IMG/VR virus record: IMGVR_UViG_3300005288_000001
Span: 1-64,000 of that record
Source: a virus
Direction: 5' to 3' (one strand)
Length of the DNA stretch: 64,000 nt
Shown: one piece after another, positions 30,171 to 36,314 of the stretch
How positions within the stretch are numbered: position 1 is the stretch's first letter
Layout of the letters: the number at the start of each line of letters is the position of its first letter
The notes under the pieces: model-generated
What the model was told of the DNA's origin: nothing
The model's database searches: none
The model's input: only the letters and a program-made list of their open reading frames with translations
Made by a program: the position numbers and the translations under genes

Positions 30171-30640
30171 TCCTCCTCGCGGTCTTCTTCTCTGGACAGT
30201 TCGATCGAACGGGTCGCGGTGATGATTTCCAGATCGACCATCAACTCACGAAGACGTCCCAGGAACACCTTTTTATGGGAAACACTGCTGTAGTTCGCAT
30301 ACGTCGGCGAGAACAAGGCTTCAGCTTCCCCCTCGGTGATCCCGAAGAACGCAGCACCGGCTTCGAAGTCAGTCTTATCCTTGTATTGGGGCGCCAAACC
30401 ATATTTGCCCCATCGCAGACCAGCACGCTTGAACGTAGGATAAGCGCATGCCCAACCCAAAGCGCAAGCAGTAGTTCCGCAACCGGGATCGGTTTTTGCG
30501 GCATCAATCAACGTTTCGTCGCTTGGATTGCCGCAAAATTGATCATTGCGCCAGTTGTCCATGTTGATCACGGAATTGGGAATACCACCCATGACCTGGT
30601 ACAGGGTCTTCAGGCGGCGAGTACGTACTGCTTTGTTCAT
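30167..30640 (-). CDS. Conserved phage protein with CGTxACALGW motif, 157 aa
   Basis: Contains NMDNWRNDQFC near residue 27 and CGTTACALGWACAYP near 56, then AAFFGITEGEAEALF near 100, a pattern I associate with a widespread small phage family without known function. Start ATG has AAGGAG 7 nt upstream. Acidic tail. Confidence 0.8.
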   Translation of the reverse strand: MNKAVRTRRLKTLYQVMGGIPNSVINMDNWRNDQFCGNPSDETLIDAAKTDPGCGTTACALGWACAYPTFKRAGLRWGKYGLAPQYKDKTDFEAGAAFFGITEGEAEALFSPTYANYSSVSHKKVFLGRLRELMVDLEIITATRSIELSREEDREEE

Positions 30641-30642
30641 GT

Positions 30643-30864
30643 TCACTCCTTGAAAAAGCTGGCGAGTTTCTTGGAAGCAGCCGAGGCCTTATCACCTTCA
30701 GTGATTGCTTCTTTGCTCTTCTTCATCTTCTTGTCGGCTTCAGCCTGGAGCTTGACGGCTCGGTCGAACTGTGCCGCAGCGTGCGATTCCAGTTTGGTGA
30801 TCGTCTTGGTGAAGGTCGACAGAATACCGTCGGTCGACGTCTTGAAAAGGTTCAACAGGTTCAT
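30643..30864 (-). CDS. Helical protein, 73 aa
   Basis: Amphipathic N-terminal helix (NLLNLFKTSTDGILSTF) and Lys/Ala/Glu-rich helix after it. ATG with GAGGAGG about 10 nt upstream. Unknown. Confidence 0.75.
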   Translation of the reverse strand: MNLLNLFKTSTDGILSTFTKTITKLESHAAAQFDRAVKLQAEADKKMKKSKEAITEGDKASAASKKLASFFKE

Positions 30865-30878
30865 GATCAAATGCCTCC

Positions 30879-31127
30879 TCAGGCGTAGAGTTTTGCGTTT
30901 TCGCGGTTCAGACAATCCAGCAACGGAATCAGCTTCTCGTCGCGGTCATAGAAATCACAGCCAGGACCGGCGTACTTGCCGTTCTTGTGGATAGCCCAGC
31001 CATCGAGATGACGTTCCACCGTGTAAGGGTAGATCAGTCGTTCGCGCGGGGTGCGCGGATCGGAGTCAGCCTCCACGTAGTCTTGCTTAGAGACGTTCTT
31101 CGGGGATTTTTGCAGCTTAACAGTCAC
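30879..31127 (-). CDS. Hypothetical protein, 82 aa
   Basis: GTG start with AAGG 7 nt upstream. First gene of the operon leading into DUF2828, after the promoter at 31164-31192. Not recognised. Confidence 0.75.
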   Translation of the reverse strand: MTVKLQKSPKNVSKQDYVEADSDPRTPRERLIYPYTVERHLDGWAIHKNGKYAGPGCDFYDRDEKLIPLLDCLNRENAKLYA

Positions 31128-31163
31128 GGGGTTTGCCTTACATCAGCGGGTTAAAGTAAAACT

Positions 31164-31192
31164 ATTTTAGCGCGTTTTATGCTGACAGTAAA
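31164..31192 (-). promoter_or_regulatory. Class I promoter (TTTACT-N17-TAAAAT)
   Basis: TAAAAT at 31169-31164, TTTACT at 31192-31187, spacer 17, minus strand. Confidence 0.8.
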
Positions 31193-31225
31193 GCTATCCT
31201 TCAAACTGCTCTAGCAACGCTCAAA

Positions 31226-31252
31226 ATGAAAAAGGCTGCCGAAGCAGCCTTT
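31226..31252 (-). terminator. Rho-independent terminator
   Basis: AAAGGCTGC-TTCG-GCAGCCTTT followed by TTC; ends the structured RNA candidate downstream of tRNA-Ser. Confidence 0.85.
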
Positions 31253-31470
31253 AAGGGAATAGGTCGGGTCCAATGATGGCTATAACACCGTCCTGTATGA
31301 CTGTCTCGGACCCGACCAACAGTCAACACTTGATTGCCTCCGGCGTCCCGGAAACTCACAAGGAGTATCAAATAAACTTATGATACTCCTATATCAGATT
31401 ATTCTCCCGTCAAATGGGAGAATAATCTTCACTTATCTGCACATATCATTTTCACTGATATCACAGCCTC
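31253..31470 (-). ncRNA. Structured RNA candidate with three strong helices
   Basis: Between tRNA-Ser and a terminator there is no reading frame but three perfect helices: 13 bp (31396-31408 with 31416-31428), 10 bp (31361-31370 with 31381-31390) and 10 bp (31262-31271 with 31308-31317). The last encloses 36 nt. The order tRNA, helices, terminator suggests a roughly 200-nt stable RNA released from the tRNA transcript. Nearness to the DUF2828/TROVE-like gene makes a Y-RNA-like partner conceivable; this is inference. Confidence 0.6.
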
Positions 31471-31473
31471 GTT

Positions 31474-31566
31474 TGGCGGGTAGGGTGAGACTCGAACTCA
31501 CAAGCCCCTTTCGGAGCATTCGGTTTTCAAGACCGCTGCCGCTAGGCCGACTCGGCGAACCTACCC
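31474..31566 (-). tRNA. tRNA-Ser (UGA)
   Basis: Acceptor GGGTAGG/CCTACCC, G73, encoded CCA, long variable arm, anticodon loop CTTGAAA giving UGA. Confidence 0.92.
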
Positions 31567-31573
31567 ATAACTC

Positions 31574-32059
31574 TTAAATTGTAAATCTATATTTCAGCGC
31601 AGCCAGTAACCTCTTGCGCTTGATCTTGAAACTGTCACTCTCTACACCACCAAATGCTTCCTGGTTCGCAAATAATTCCGCCCAGGCCGTAGCATACAGA
31701 TGGTCCCCATAGGGGAGTTTCCAGACCTCAACTAACTCTTCTCGTCTAAATTTATGAAAATCCATATCATGCAAGATCATATTCGCATAATCTGTCTCCC
31801 CAAACATCTCAATGTATTTAGTGTAAGAAACTTGAGAATGGTTCGGATAGTGCTCCTTACCGTCCTCGTCAACAGTGTAACAAAAAGGCTTTCCGCAATC
31901 GTGGAAGTAATGATACGGCATGAGGTCAATAGACTTATACTCAGCGAACCAAGCAATAACCCTATCGTCCTTCGTCAAACCTGGGTCGGCCAGGAGCTTT
32001 TTATACCATTCATTCACGGATTTACCGTGACGATACCACTTTTCGATTAAGGCTTCCAT
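31574..32059 (-). CDS. HD-domain-like protein, 161 aa
   Basis: YHYFHDCGKPFC near residue 50 carries an HD pair, NHSQVSYTKY near 72 and ANMILHDMDFHKFR near 91 add further His/Asp, consistent with an HD-type phosphohydrolase. Acts presumably on nucleotides or RNA ends. Overlaps the Pth2-like gene by 13 nt. The tRNA-Ser begins 8 nt after its stop, so gene and tRNA are co-transcribed. Confidence 0.65.
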   Translation of the reverse strand: MEALIEKWYRHGKSVNEWYKKLLADPGLTKDDRVIAWFAEYKSIDLMPYHYFHDCGKPFCYTVDEDGKEHYPNHSQVSYTKYIEMFGETDYANMILHDMDFHKFRREELVEVWKLPYGDHLYATAWAELFANQEAFGGVESDSFKIKRKRLLAALKYRFTI

Positions 32060-32367
32060 AGCGGGAATCCTTTCAGAAAGTGTCGTTCGCTTTGGATCAG
32101 TGGTTCAGTGGCGAAAGCCGTATGACCATAGTTCCAATCCGGTTCAAAGAACATCTCGCTCCTAATCCCGCAGTATTCACAGTGGGCTTTGGCTCTATGG
32201 AGGCTCTCTGCATCGGGAACAGTTAGCATAATAAGTGACGACGGTTCTTTAGAAACAGCCCCAAACACGATACCAGCCTCTAGCGCCGCATGGGCAGCTT
32301 GGACTACTTGATCGGTTAGTGGAAGGTCCTTTCGAACAAACACATACACGTAGGTTTTATCCAACAC
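32047..32367 (-). CDS. Pth2-like peptidyl-tRNA hydrolase family protein, 106 aa
   Basis: YVFVRKDLPLTDQVVQAAHAAL near residue 6 matches the start of the Pth2 fold (K...L..GK.aaQ.aHAal), and length is right for the family. Pth2 releases tRNA from stalled peptidyl-tRNA. Some catalytic residues are not conserved as far as I can see, so activity is uncertain. GTG start directly after the upstream TGA. It sits among tRNA genes. Confidence 0.7.
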   Translation of the reverse strand: MLDKTYVYVFVRKDLPLTDQVVQAAHAALEAGIVFGAVSKEPSSLIMLTVPDAESLHRAKAHCEYCGIRSEMFFEPDWNYGHTAFATEPLIQSERHFLKGFPLWKP

Positions 32368-32556
32368 TCACGATTCCATTTTGATTTCCTTTAGTAAATT
32401 TCGTTTAAAGACGCTGCGAGCATGTTTATGCTCTTTCTTCTTGTCTCTAGCACGAGCCTTTTTAGAGCGTCGGCTAGAATAAGTTTCACAAGGATACTTA
32501 TCATGCCCTGGGCAGCACCATCCAGGAGCACAGACAAAAATAATTTCTCGTTTCAT
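32368..32556 (-). CDS. Small Cys/Lys-rich protein, 62 aa
   Basis: WCCPGHDKYPCETYSSRRSK then KKKEHKHARS. Short proteins with CPGHD and a basic tail recur in phages; metal or RNA binding is plausible. Its ATG lies 1 nt after the CCA of the UCA tRNA, so the tRNA 3' end must be part of the untranslated leader or is processed away. Confidence 0.75.
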   Translation of the reverse strand: MKREIIFVCAPGWCCPGHDKYPCETYSSRRSKKARARDKKKEHKHARSVFKRNLLKEIKMES

Positions 32557-32557
32557 T

Positions 32558-32634
32558 TGGTGGCCCGTGGGGGATTCGAACCCCCGACATTCGGTTTTGA
32601 AGACCGCCGCTCTAACCAACTGAGCTAACGGGCC
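32558..32634 (-). tRNA. tRNA with anticodon UCA (UGA-reading)
   Basis: Complete canonical tRNA: acceptor GGCCCGT/ACGGGCC, A73, encoded CCA, D-arm GCTCAGTTGGTTAGAGC, T-loop TTCGAAT. The anticodon loop is CTTCAAA, so the anticodon is UCA, which pairs with UGA. Its anticodon arm is almost the same as that of tRNA-Trp (36685), which has CTCCAAA, but the rest differs and A73 is not the usual Trp discriminator. Predicted opal suppressor or UGA-reading tRNA. Confidence 0.88.
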
Positions 32635-32641
32635 ATATCTA

Positions 32642-33760
32642 TCAGAAGGCGTGGAAGTTAAAGCCACCCGATTCAGGTTGGGGCTTGACCACGCGAACCA
32701 GGATACGGTTCTTCTCAACAGGAGTGATGTACTCGTAAACGATGCTACCACCCTTCTCGATCTTCAGCACGCGCTCATCACTCAGCTCGAAGTCCGGACA
32801 CTCGAAGTACAACGGATTGTCCTCAGCGTCCTTCTTACCGTTCGGAACGCCGTAGAAGTCCATTTCAGGCTTGCTATTGGCATCCGAGACCAGAGGCGAA
32901 CCACGCAGCTGACGCGGGTGGTAGAAGCTCTCGAGAACCTTCTGGCCGTTGATCGAGACTTCGACGTCGTACGCACGGGTCGTCAGGTCGAACTCGAGAC
33001 GAGCGTTCACGTTCTGCATTGCGCTCGGTGCCGATTCGCTGTAACGGTTCATTTCTTCAACGACCGCTGCGAGCATGTCGAAGTTGAAGTTCGTGAAGCA
33101 GTCGGCGATGAGCACCAGACGATCGATTTGGGTCTTGTCGTTCAGGCAGTCTTCACAGTACTCGCGAATGAACTCAGCAGTCAGGCCACGATACGTATAC
33201 TGGTAGTAGATACGACCAGGACGGTTACGCATGTGGGGGTCGATGTAACCGGAGTTCATCGTCAGCAGGAAGAGCTTCTTGCTGGAGAATACACCGTCGA
33301 GCAGGGTCAGGAGCTTTTCCTGATCATCCTTATCGTACACCTTCTCGAACTCATCGAACAGCACCACGCAGGGTTGCTGGATGGTTTGGATAAACTTGTT
33401 GAAGCTATCGCCGTGGAAAGGAGTGTTGATGATCAAGGTTGGCACATTGTGCGTCTTGGCCAATTCAATCGACAGGCTCTTGGTCAGGAGCGTCTTACCC
33501 GAACCCTTTTCACCCGACAGCAGGACGCCAGTCGAACGAGGGCGGTCCATGAAGGTCTCGATGATACGGTCGCGGCGACCATCATTGGCACCGTAGACCT
33601 TCTTCGGCAGGGTAAACGTGTCAACTTCCTCGAGGAAGAACACGCCGAACTGGTCGATCTTCACGACGTAATTCGTGTTGGCCGGCAGAGCGTCATAAAC
33701 ATCCAGCGAACGACTGTCCTTAACTTGGACCGTGTTACCGCTCTTAAAATAATGCGTCAA
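32642..33760 (-). CDS. AAA+ family ATPase, 372 aa
   Basis: Walker A SGEKGSGKT near residue 83, Walker B CVVLFDEFEKV near 131, sensor 1 LLTMNSG near 165, and RNRPGR near 178 as possible arginine finger. An N-terminal 60 residues and a C-terminal beta-rich domain (after 270) flank the core. Start is a TTG with GGAG 9 nt upstream. Upstream is a class II promoter at 33789. Target unknown; similar genes are common in giant phages. Confidence 0.85.
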   Translation of the reverse strand: MTHYFKSGNTVQVKDSRSLDVYDALPANTNYVVKIDQFGVFFLEEVDTFTLPKKVYGANDGRRDRIIETFMDRPRSTGVLLSGEKGSGKTLLTKSLSIELAKTHNVPTLIINTPFHGDSFNKFIQTIQQPCVVLFDEFEKVYDKDDQEKLLTLLDGVFSSKKLFLLTMNSGYIDPHMRNRPGRIYYQYTYRGLTAEFIREYCEDCLNDKTQIDRLVLIADCFTNFNFDMLAAVVEEMNRYSESAPSAMQNVNARLEFDLTTRAYDVEVSINGQKVLESFYHPRQLRGSPLVSDANSKPEMDFYGVPNGKKDAEDNPLYFECPDFELSDERVLKIEKGGSIVYEYITPVEKNRILVRVVKPQPESGGFNFHAF

Positions 33761-33788
33761 ATCAAATACTCCATCAAATCAAAAGTTA

Positions 33789-33794
33789 ATTATA
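33789..33794 (-). promoter_or_regulatory. Class II promoter (TTATAATTAAC)
   Basis: GTTTATAATTAAC between tRNA-Leu and the AAA+ gene, about 28 nt before its TTG start. Confidence 0.6.
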
Positions 33795-33814
33795 AACCAT
33801 GCTAAGGAACAAAC

Positions 33815-33890
33815 TGGTACCCCGACTGGGACTCGAACCCAGAGAAAACAGCTTTTGAGACTGCCGCGTATGCCATTCCGCCATCAGGGC
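33815..33890 (-). tRNA. tRNA-Leu (CAA), short variable arm
   Basis: Acceptor GCCCTGA/TCGGGGT, A73, CCA. Anticodon loop CTCAAAA giving CAA. The variable arm is only about 5 nt, unlike normal long-armed tRNA-Leu. Confidence 0.8.
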
Positions 33891-33896
33891 ATTGTT

Positions 33897-33983
33897 TGGT
33901 GCGAGATGCGGGCATCGAACCCGCATGACCTTCCGATCGTCAGATTTTAAGTCTGGTGTGTATACCAATTCCACCAATCTCGC
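33897..33983 (-). tRNA. tRNA-Leu (UAA)
   Basis: Acceptor GCGAGAT/ATCTCGC, A73, CCA, long variable arm, anticodon loop CTTAAAA. Confidence 0.92.
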
Positions 33984-34028
33984 GTGAAGAAAAGCCACGG
34001 TAACATACATCACTCGTGGCCTATCTTG

Positions 34029-34319
34029 TTATTTTCTCATCTGCAGTAGCTTAGTCGTGATGACATTGGCTACGGTCGATCCATTGTGTTTGTCGGGATG
34101 GCAGAGTCGAATTAGAGCCTTGATTTCGTCAGGGGAGAAAGTCGCCTTCGACATTTTACTGTCTATCGCTTCCAACCCACCACGATTTCTGATCCAGATA
34201 ATCAGATTGTTATAGTCGGTGACCAGATTGTTCATCTTGGCCCGCAAAACCTTGTTATCAGTCTCAAGTCGTTCGGACTTCTGTTTAGCCTCATCGTACT
34301 TTGCTTTTCGTACAAACAT
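34029..34319 (-). CDS. J-domain-like protein with N-terminal coiled coil, 96 aa
   Basis: First 45 residues are a charged coiled coil (YDEAKQKSERLETDNKVLRA); the end (FSPDEIKALIRLCHPDKHNG) carries the HPD of a J domain helix II-III. Only that half of a J domain is present. J proteins stimulate DnaK/Hsp70; the HPD suggests it could recruit host DnaK. ATG with AGGA upstream. Lies between tRNA genes. Confidence 0.75.
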   Translation of the reverse strand: MFVRKAKYDEAKQKSERLETDNKVLRAKMNNLVTDYNNLIIWIRNRGGLEAIDSKMSKATFSPDEIKALIRLCHPDKHNGSTVANVITTKLLQMRK

Positions 34320-34332
34320 AATGTAATCCTAT

Positions 34333-34409
34333 TGGTGCCCTGGCGGGGCCTCGAACCCCGAAAACTACGCTTCTAAGGCGCATATGTATGCCAATTCCAT
34401 CACCTGGGC
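34333..34409 (-). tRNA. tRNA-Leu (UAG), short variable arm
   Basis: Acceptor GCCCAGG/CCAGGGC with one A-A mismatch, A73, CCA; anticodon loop CTTAGAA. Variable arm about 5 nt. Confidence 0.8.
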
Positions 34410-34415
34410 AATATT

Positions 34416-34491
34416 TGGCCCGTCCTGTAGGTTACGCTCCTACCTCCCTGGGGTTTCAATCCAGTGCTATCACTAGGTCAGCTGAGGACGG
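34416..34491 (-). tRNA. tRNA-Phe (GAA), AGCGTAA T-loop
   Basis: Acceptor CCGTCCT/AGGACGG, G73, CCA. Anticodon GAA in TTGAAAC, with an A-C mismatch closing the loop. T-arm GTAGG-AGCGTAA-CCTAC has an unusual loop. Confidence 0.8.
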
Positions 34492-34496
34492 TTAAT

Positions 34497-34572
34497 TGGT
34501 CGGTCTAGAGGGATTCGAACCCCCACTCCCGGCTTCGTAGGCCAGTAGTCTATCCAGTTGGCGTATAGACCG
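34497..34572 (-). tRNA. tRNA-Arg (ACG)
   Basis: Acceptor CGGTCTA/TAGACCG, A73, CCA, canonical T-loop, anticodon loop CTACGAA. Confidence 0.92.
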
Positions 34573-34577
34573 ATATT

Positions 34578-34653
34578 TGGAGCCGCTTGAGAATTCCGAG
34601 ATCTCAACCTCTCCCATACCAAGGGAGTGCTCTGCCTTTGGAGCTAAAGCGGC
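34578..34653 (-). tRNA. tRNA-Thr (GGU)
   Basis: Acceptor GCCGCTT/AAGCGGC, T73, CCA; anticodon loop TTGGTAT. The T-arm has TCTCGGAAT in place of a canonical loop (T-T at 53-61). Confidence 0.82.
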
Positions 34654-34657
34654 AATT

Positions 34658-34736
34658 CCCTGGTACGCAGCGAACGTACAAACTCACCGTTATCTCGGTG
34701 TGTTGCATCATAGGGCGGGCCCATACAACTTCAGGG
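34658..34736 (-). ncRNA. Cloverleaf-like RNA, not a normal tRNA
   Basis: CCCTG/CAGGG closes three hairpins: a long GTTG...CAAC arm, CACCG-AGATAA-CGGTG, and GTACG-TTCGCTG-CGTAC. It looks like a tRNA with a 5-bp acceptor and no CCA after it. Could be a decayed tRNA. Confidence 0.5.
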
Positions 34737-34946
34737 TAAAACTAACACTGTATACGATACACTTCTCGACCGTACTTCTTTCGAACGAACCAGTTGGCCC
34801 TTCTTCAGCATGTACCGCAGATCGCGATCGTATTTCAGCAATGGGCAATACTTTCGATTGACCATTATGTAATTGCCTGGAGTTGACGCAAGGTACTCGA
34901 GAATCTTTTTACGACGCTCGGCACCCTGTGGCCAGTTCCAGATCAA
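34731..34946 (-). CDS. Possible winged-helix-like small protein, 71 aa
   Basis: Good protein-like stretch NWPQGAERRKKILEYLASTP then KYDRDLRYMLKKGQLVR, a pattern of small phage HTH proteins. The start is uncertain: the frame runs into tRNA-Gly upstream, and the best candidate is a TTG at 34946, 15 nt after the tRNA. The stop overlaps the structured RNA at 34658-34736. Confidence 0.55.
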   Translation of the reverse strand: MIWNWPQGAERRKKILEYLASTPGNYIMVNRKYCPLLKYDRDLRYMLKKGQLVRSKEVRSRSVSYTVLVLP

Positions 34947-34960
34947 GTCTGTGTAATTAA

Positions 34961-35036
34961 TGGTGCGGGCTACAGGGTTCGAACCTGCGACATCCGCGTT
35001 GGCAACGCGGTGCTCTACCAACTGAGCTAAGCACGC
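34961..35036 (-). tRNA. tRNA-Gly (GCC)
   Basis: Acceptor GCGTGCT/AGCCCGC with one mismatch, A73, CCA, canonical T-loop, anticodon loop TTGCCAA. Confidence 0.92.
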
Positions 35037-35043
35037 CTTTTTC

Positions 35044-35151
35044 TTACCACCACTTCGAGATAAAGTGGTACGCGACATAAGCAATCCCACCCCAAAAGGC
35101 GAGGACTAGAATGAAATAAATGCCAAACAAGGCAGATACTGCCTTCATCAT
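35044..35151 (-). CDS. Single-span membrane peptide, 35 aa
   Basis: ALFGIYFILVLAFWGGIAYV forms one span. ATG shares a nucleotide with the upstream stop (TAATG at 35149-35153), supporting coupled translation. tRNA-Gly starts 7 nt after its stop. Confidence 0.65.
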   Translation of the reverse strand: MMKAVSALFGIYFILVLAFWGGIAYVAYHFISKWW

Positions 35152-35375
35152 TACTTCTTGGCGGACTTACCACCACCCAAGCCATTCTGGCGAGGATCGC
35201 CACCCTTCCAACCATCAGGAGGTGGATAGGCGATATAAACACGGGGACGGCCTGAACCAGTACGTGATCCCTTGTTCTTCTTGTCGATTTGTTTCGACTT
35301 CCACGTACCCATAGAAAGGTAACGGGACTTTACGTCTCGGGGGACAGATACTGCCGGCCCTCTTGCTTTCGCCAT
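35151..35375 (-). CDS. Small basic Gly-rich protein, 74 aa
   Basis: Basic and Gly/Pro-rich (GSGRPRVYIAYPPPDGWKGG; ends GGGKSAKK). ATG with GAAGGA 7 nt upstream. Looks unstructured and nucleic-acid-binding; unknown. Confidence 0.75.
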   Translation of the reverse strand: MAKARGPAVSVPRDVKSRYLSMGTWKSKQIDKKNKGSRTGSGRPRVYIAYPPPDGWKGGDPRQNGLGGGKSAKK

Positions 35376-35408
35376 AATCAATCCTTCAGGATGGTTAATA
35401 AAATCAAC

Positions 35409-35513
35409 AGAATCGTTTTTGACATCCCGAGGACTCGAACCTCTGTCATACCCCCAGCGGGCCAGGCACTTGGTTTTGGTAGTGGTAGTGGTTTGTATTG
35501 CTGATACGATTCT
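35409..35513 (-). ncRNA. AG-helix element 2
   Basis: Closing helix AGAATCG/CGATTCT, conserved TATCAGCAATACAAACC after the 5' strand and CTGTTG after the 3' strand. The interior holds a T-arm-like GAGG-TTCGAGT-CCTC, as if the 3' half of a tRNA had been captured. Confidence 0.65.
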
Positions 35514-35518
35514 AAAAT

Positions 35519-35594
35519 TGGTACGCCCCGCAGGTTTCGAACCTGCCTATTCTGGGTCAAAGCCAGATGCCTCCACCGAGTTGGCTTGGAGCGA
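35519..35594 (-). tRNA. tRNA-Gln (UUG)
   Basis: Acceptor TCGCTCC/GGGGCGT with open first pair, A73, CCA, canonical T-loop, anticodon loop CTTTGAC. Confidence 0.85.
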
Positions 35595-35628
35595 ACGAGG
35601 ACTTCTCAAGCTGTCCTTTTTAAACTAC

Positions 35629-35681
35629 AGGTTCCGCTTTTTTCATTTCAATGTGAATTTTTGTATTGCTGAATGGAACCT
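35629..35681 (-). ncRNA. AG-helix element 3
   Basis: 53 nt. Closing helix AGGTTCC/GGAACCT, conserved ATTCAGCAATACAAA, then CTGTAG after the helix. It follows tRNA-Val directly. Confidence 0.65.
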
Positions 35682-35686
35682 AAAAC

Positions 35687-35761
35687 TGGTAGTCGGTGAG
35701 AATTCCGAGATCTCAACTTCCTGGATGTCGACCAGGTACTCTGCCTTTGAGTTAACCGACT
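35687..35761 (-). tRNA. tRNA-Val (GAC), unusual loops
   Basis: Acceptor AGTCGGT/ACCGACT, A73, CCA. Anticodon loop TCGACAT gives GAC but has C at position 33. T-arm loop is TCTCGGAAT. Confidence 0.75.
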
Positions 35762-35767
35762 AAAAAC

Positions 35768-35842
35768 TGGTACGCGATGAGAATTTCGAAATCCCGACCT
35801 TCGCCTTGTAAGGGCGTTGCTCTGCCTCTGAGCTAATCGCGC
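35768..35842 (-). tRNA. tRNA-Val (UAC)
   Basis: Acceptor GCGCGAT/ATCGCGT, A73, CCA, anticodon loop CTTACAA; T-arm closed by T-T (TTTCGAAAT). Confidence 0.85.
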
Positions 35843-35848
35843 ATAAAT

Positions 35849-35923
35849 TGGTAGTCCTAGGCAATTCCGAGATGCCGACCTTGTCCGTATGAAGGACCTG
35901 CTCTGCCGCTGAGCTATAGGACT
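35849..35923 (-). tRNA. tRNA-Met or tRNA-Ile2 (CAU)
   Basis: Acceptor AGTCCTA/TAGGACT, A73, CCA, anticodon loop TTCATAC. Whether it is Met or lysidine-modified Ile cannot be told by eye. Confidence 0.82.
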
Positions 35924-35937
35924 AGAATATTCTTAGG

Positions 35938-36009
35938 GTTGACCTATGGGTTACGCTCCCATTTAACCGGCTTCACAGGCCAGGTCCGTACTATATGGAT
36001 CAGGCCAAC
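35938..36009 (-). tRNA. tRNA-His (GUG) in an extended helix
   Basis: Acceptor TTGGCCT/AGGTCAA, C73 and G at -1, both His hallmarks; anticodon loop CTGTGAA; T-loop AGCGTAA. CCA is not encoded (CCT follows). The flanks TTCTTAGGG and CCCTAAGAA pair for 9 more bp. Confidence 0.82.
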
Positions 36010-36019
36010 CCTAAGAACA

Positions 36020-36199
36020 CTATGTATACCAAACGTTGAACTCGTGTCCGCAATTCAGACACTTGTAACGATCAACGTCATCACATTCGTTAATTAACTC
36101 GACGTCTTCATGAAGCCACCATTGTTGGAGTTCGACTACCTTACCGGCAATCTCAATGGGCATTGGGCTTTCTTTTGTACAGCGATGTTCAGTTGTCAT
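36020..36199 (-). CDS. Zinc-ribbon-like protein on a predicted leaderless mRNA, 59 aa
   Basis: YKCLNCGHEF near the C-terminus gives one CxxC; a further Cys lies at position 7 and 39. The ATG is 7 nt after TATAAT (36212-36207) with no ribosome site, so the mRNA is probably leaderless. Sits inside the tRNA array between Ser and His. Function unknown. Confidence 0.75.
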   Translation of the reverse strand: MTTEHRCTKESPMPIEIAGKVVELQQWWLHEDVELINECDDVDRYKCLNCGHEFNVWYT

Positions 36200-36206
36200 A
36201 CAGTTA

Positions 36207-36212
36207 ATTATA
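36207..36212 (-). promoter_or_regulatory. Class II promoter inside the tRNA array
   Basis: CGTATAATTAACTGT-ATG: -10 directly followed by the 59-aa start codon. Confidence 0.7.
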
Positions 36213-36219
36213 CGTTACT

Positions 36220-36309
36220 TGGCGGAAGAAGGAGGTATCGAACCCCATCCGAATTACTCCAGACTGACTGCTTAGCAGGCAGCACGTAACCCTGTTACGA
36301 TCATCTTCC
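36220..36309 (-). tRNA. tRNA-Ser (GCU)
   Basis: Acceptor GGAAGAT/TTCTTCC, G73, CCA, long variable arm, anticodon loop CTGCTAA. Confidence 0.9.
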
Positions 36310-36314
36310 TAAAT

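Noticed and set aside
32558-32634. tRNA-Sec reading of the UCA tRNA
   Set aside because: Acceptor plus T-stem are the normal 7+5 bp and the variable arm is short, unlike tRNA-Sec; no selenocysteine genes seen.
32651-33805. Long plus-strand frame of 384 codons
   Set aside because: Antisense to the AAA+ gene whose Walker motifs are intact on the minus strand.
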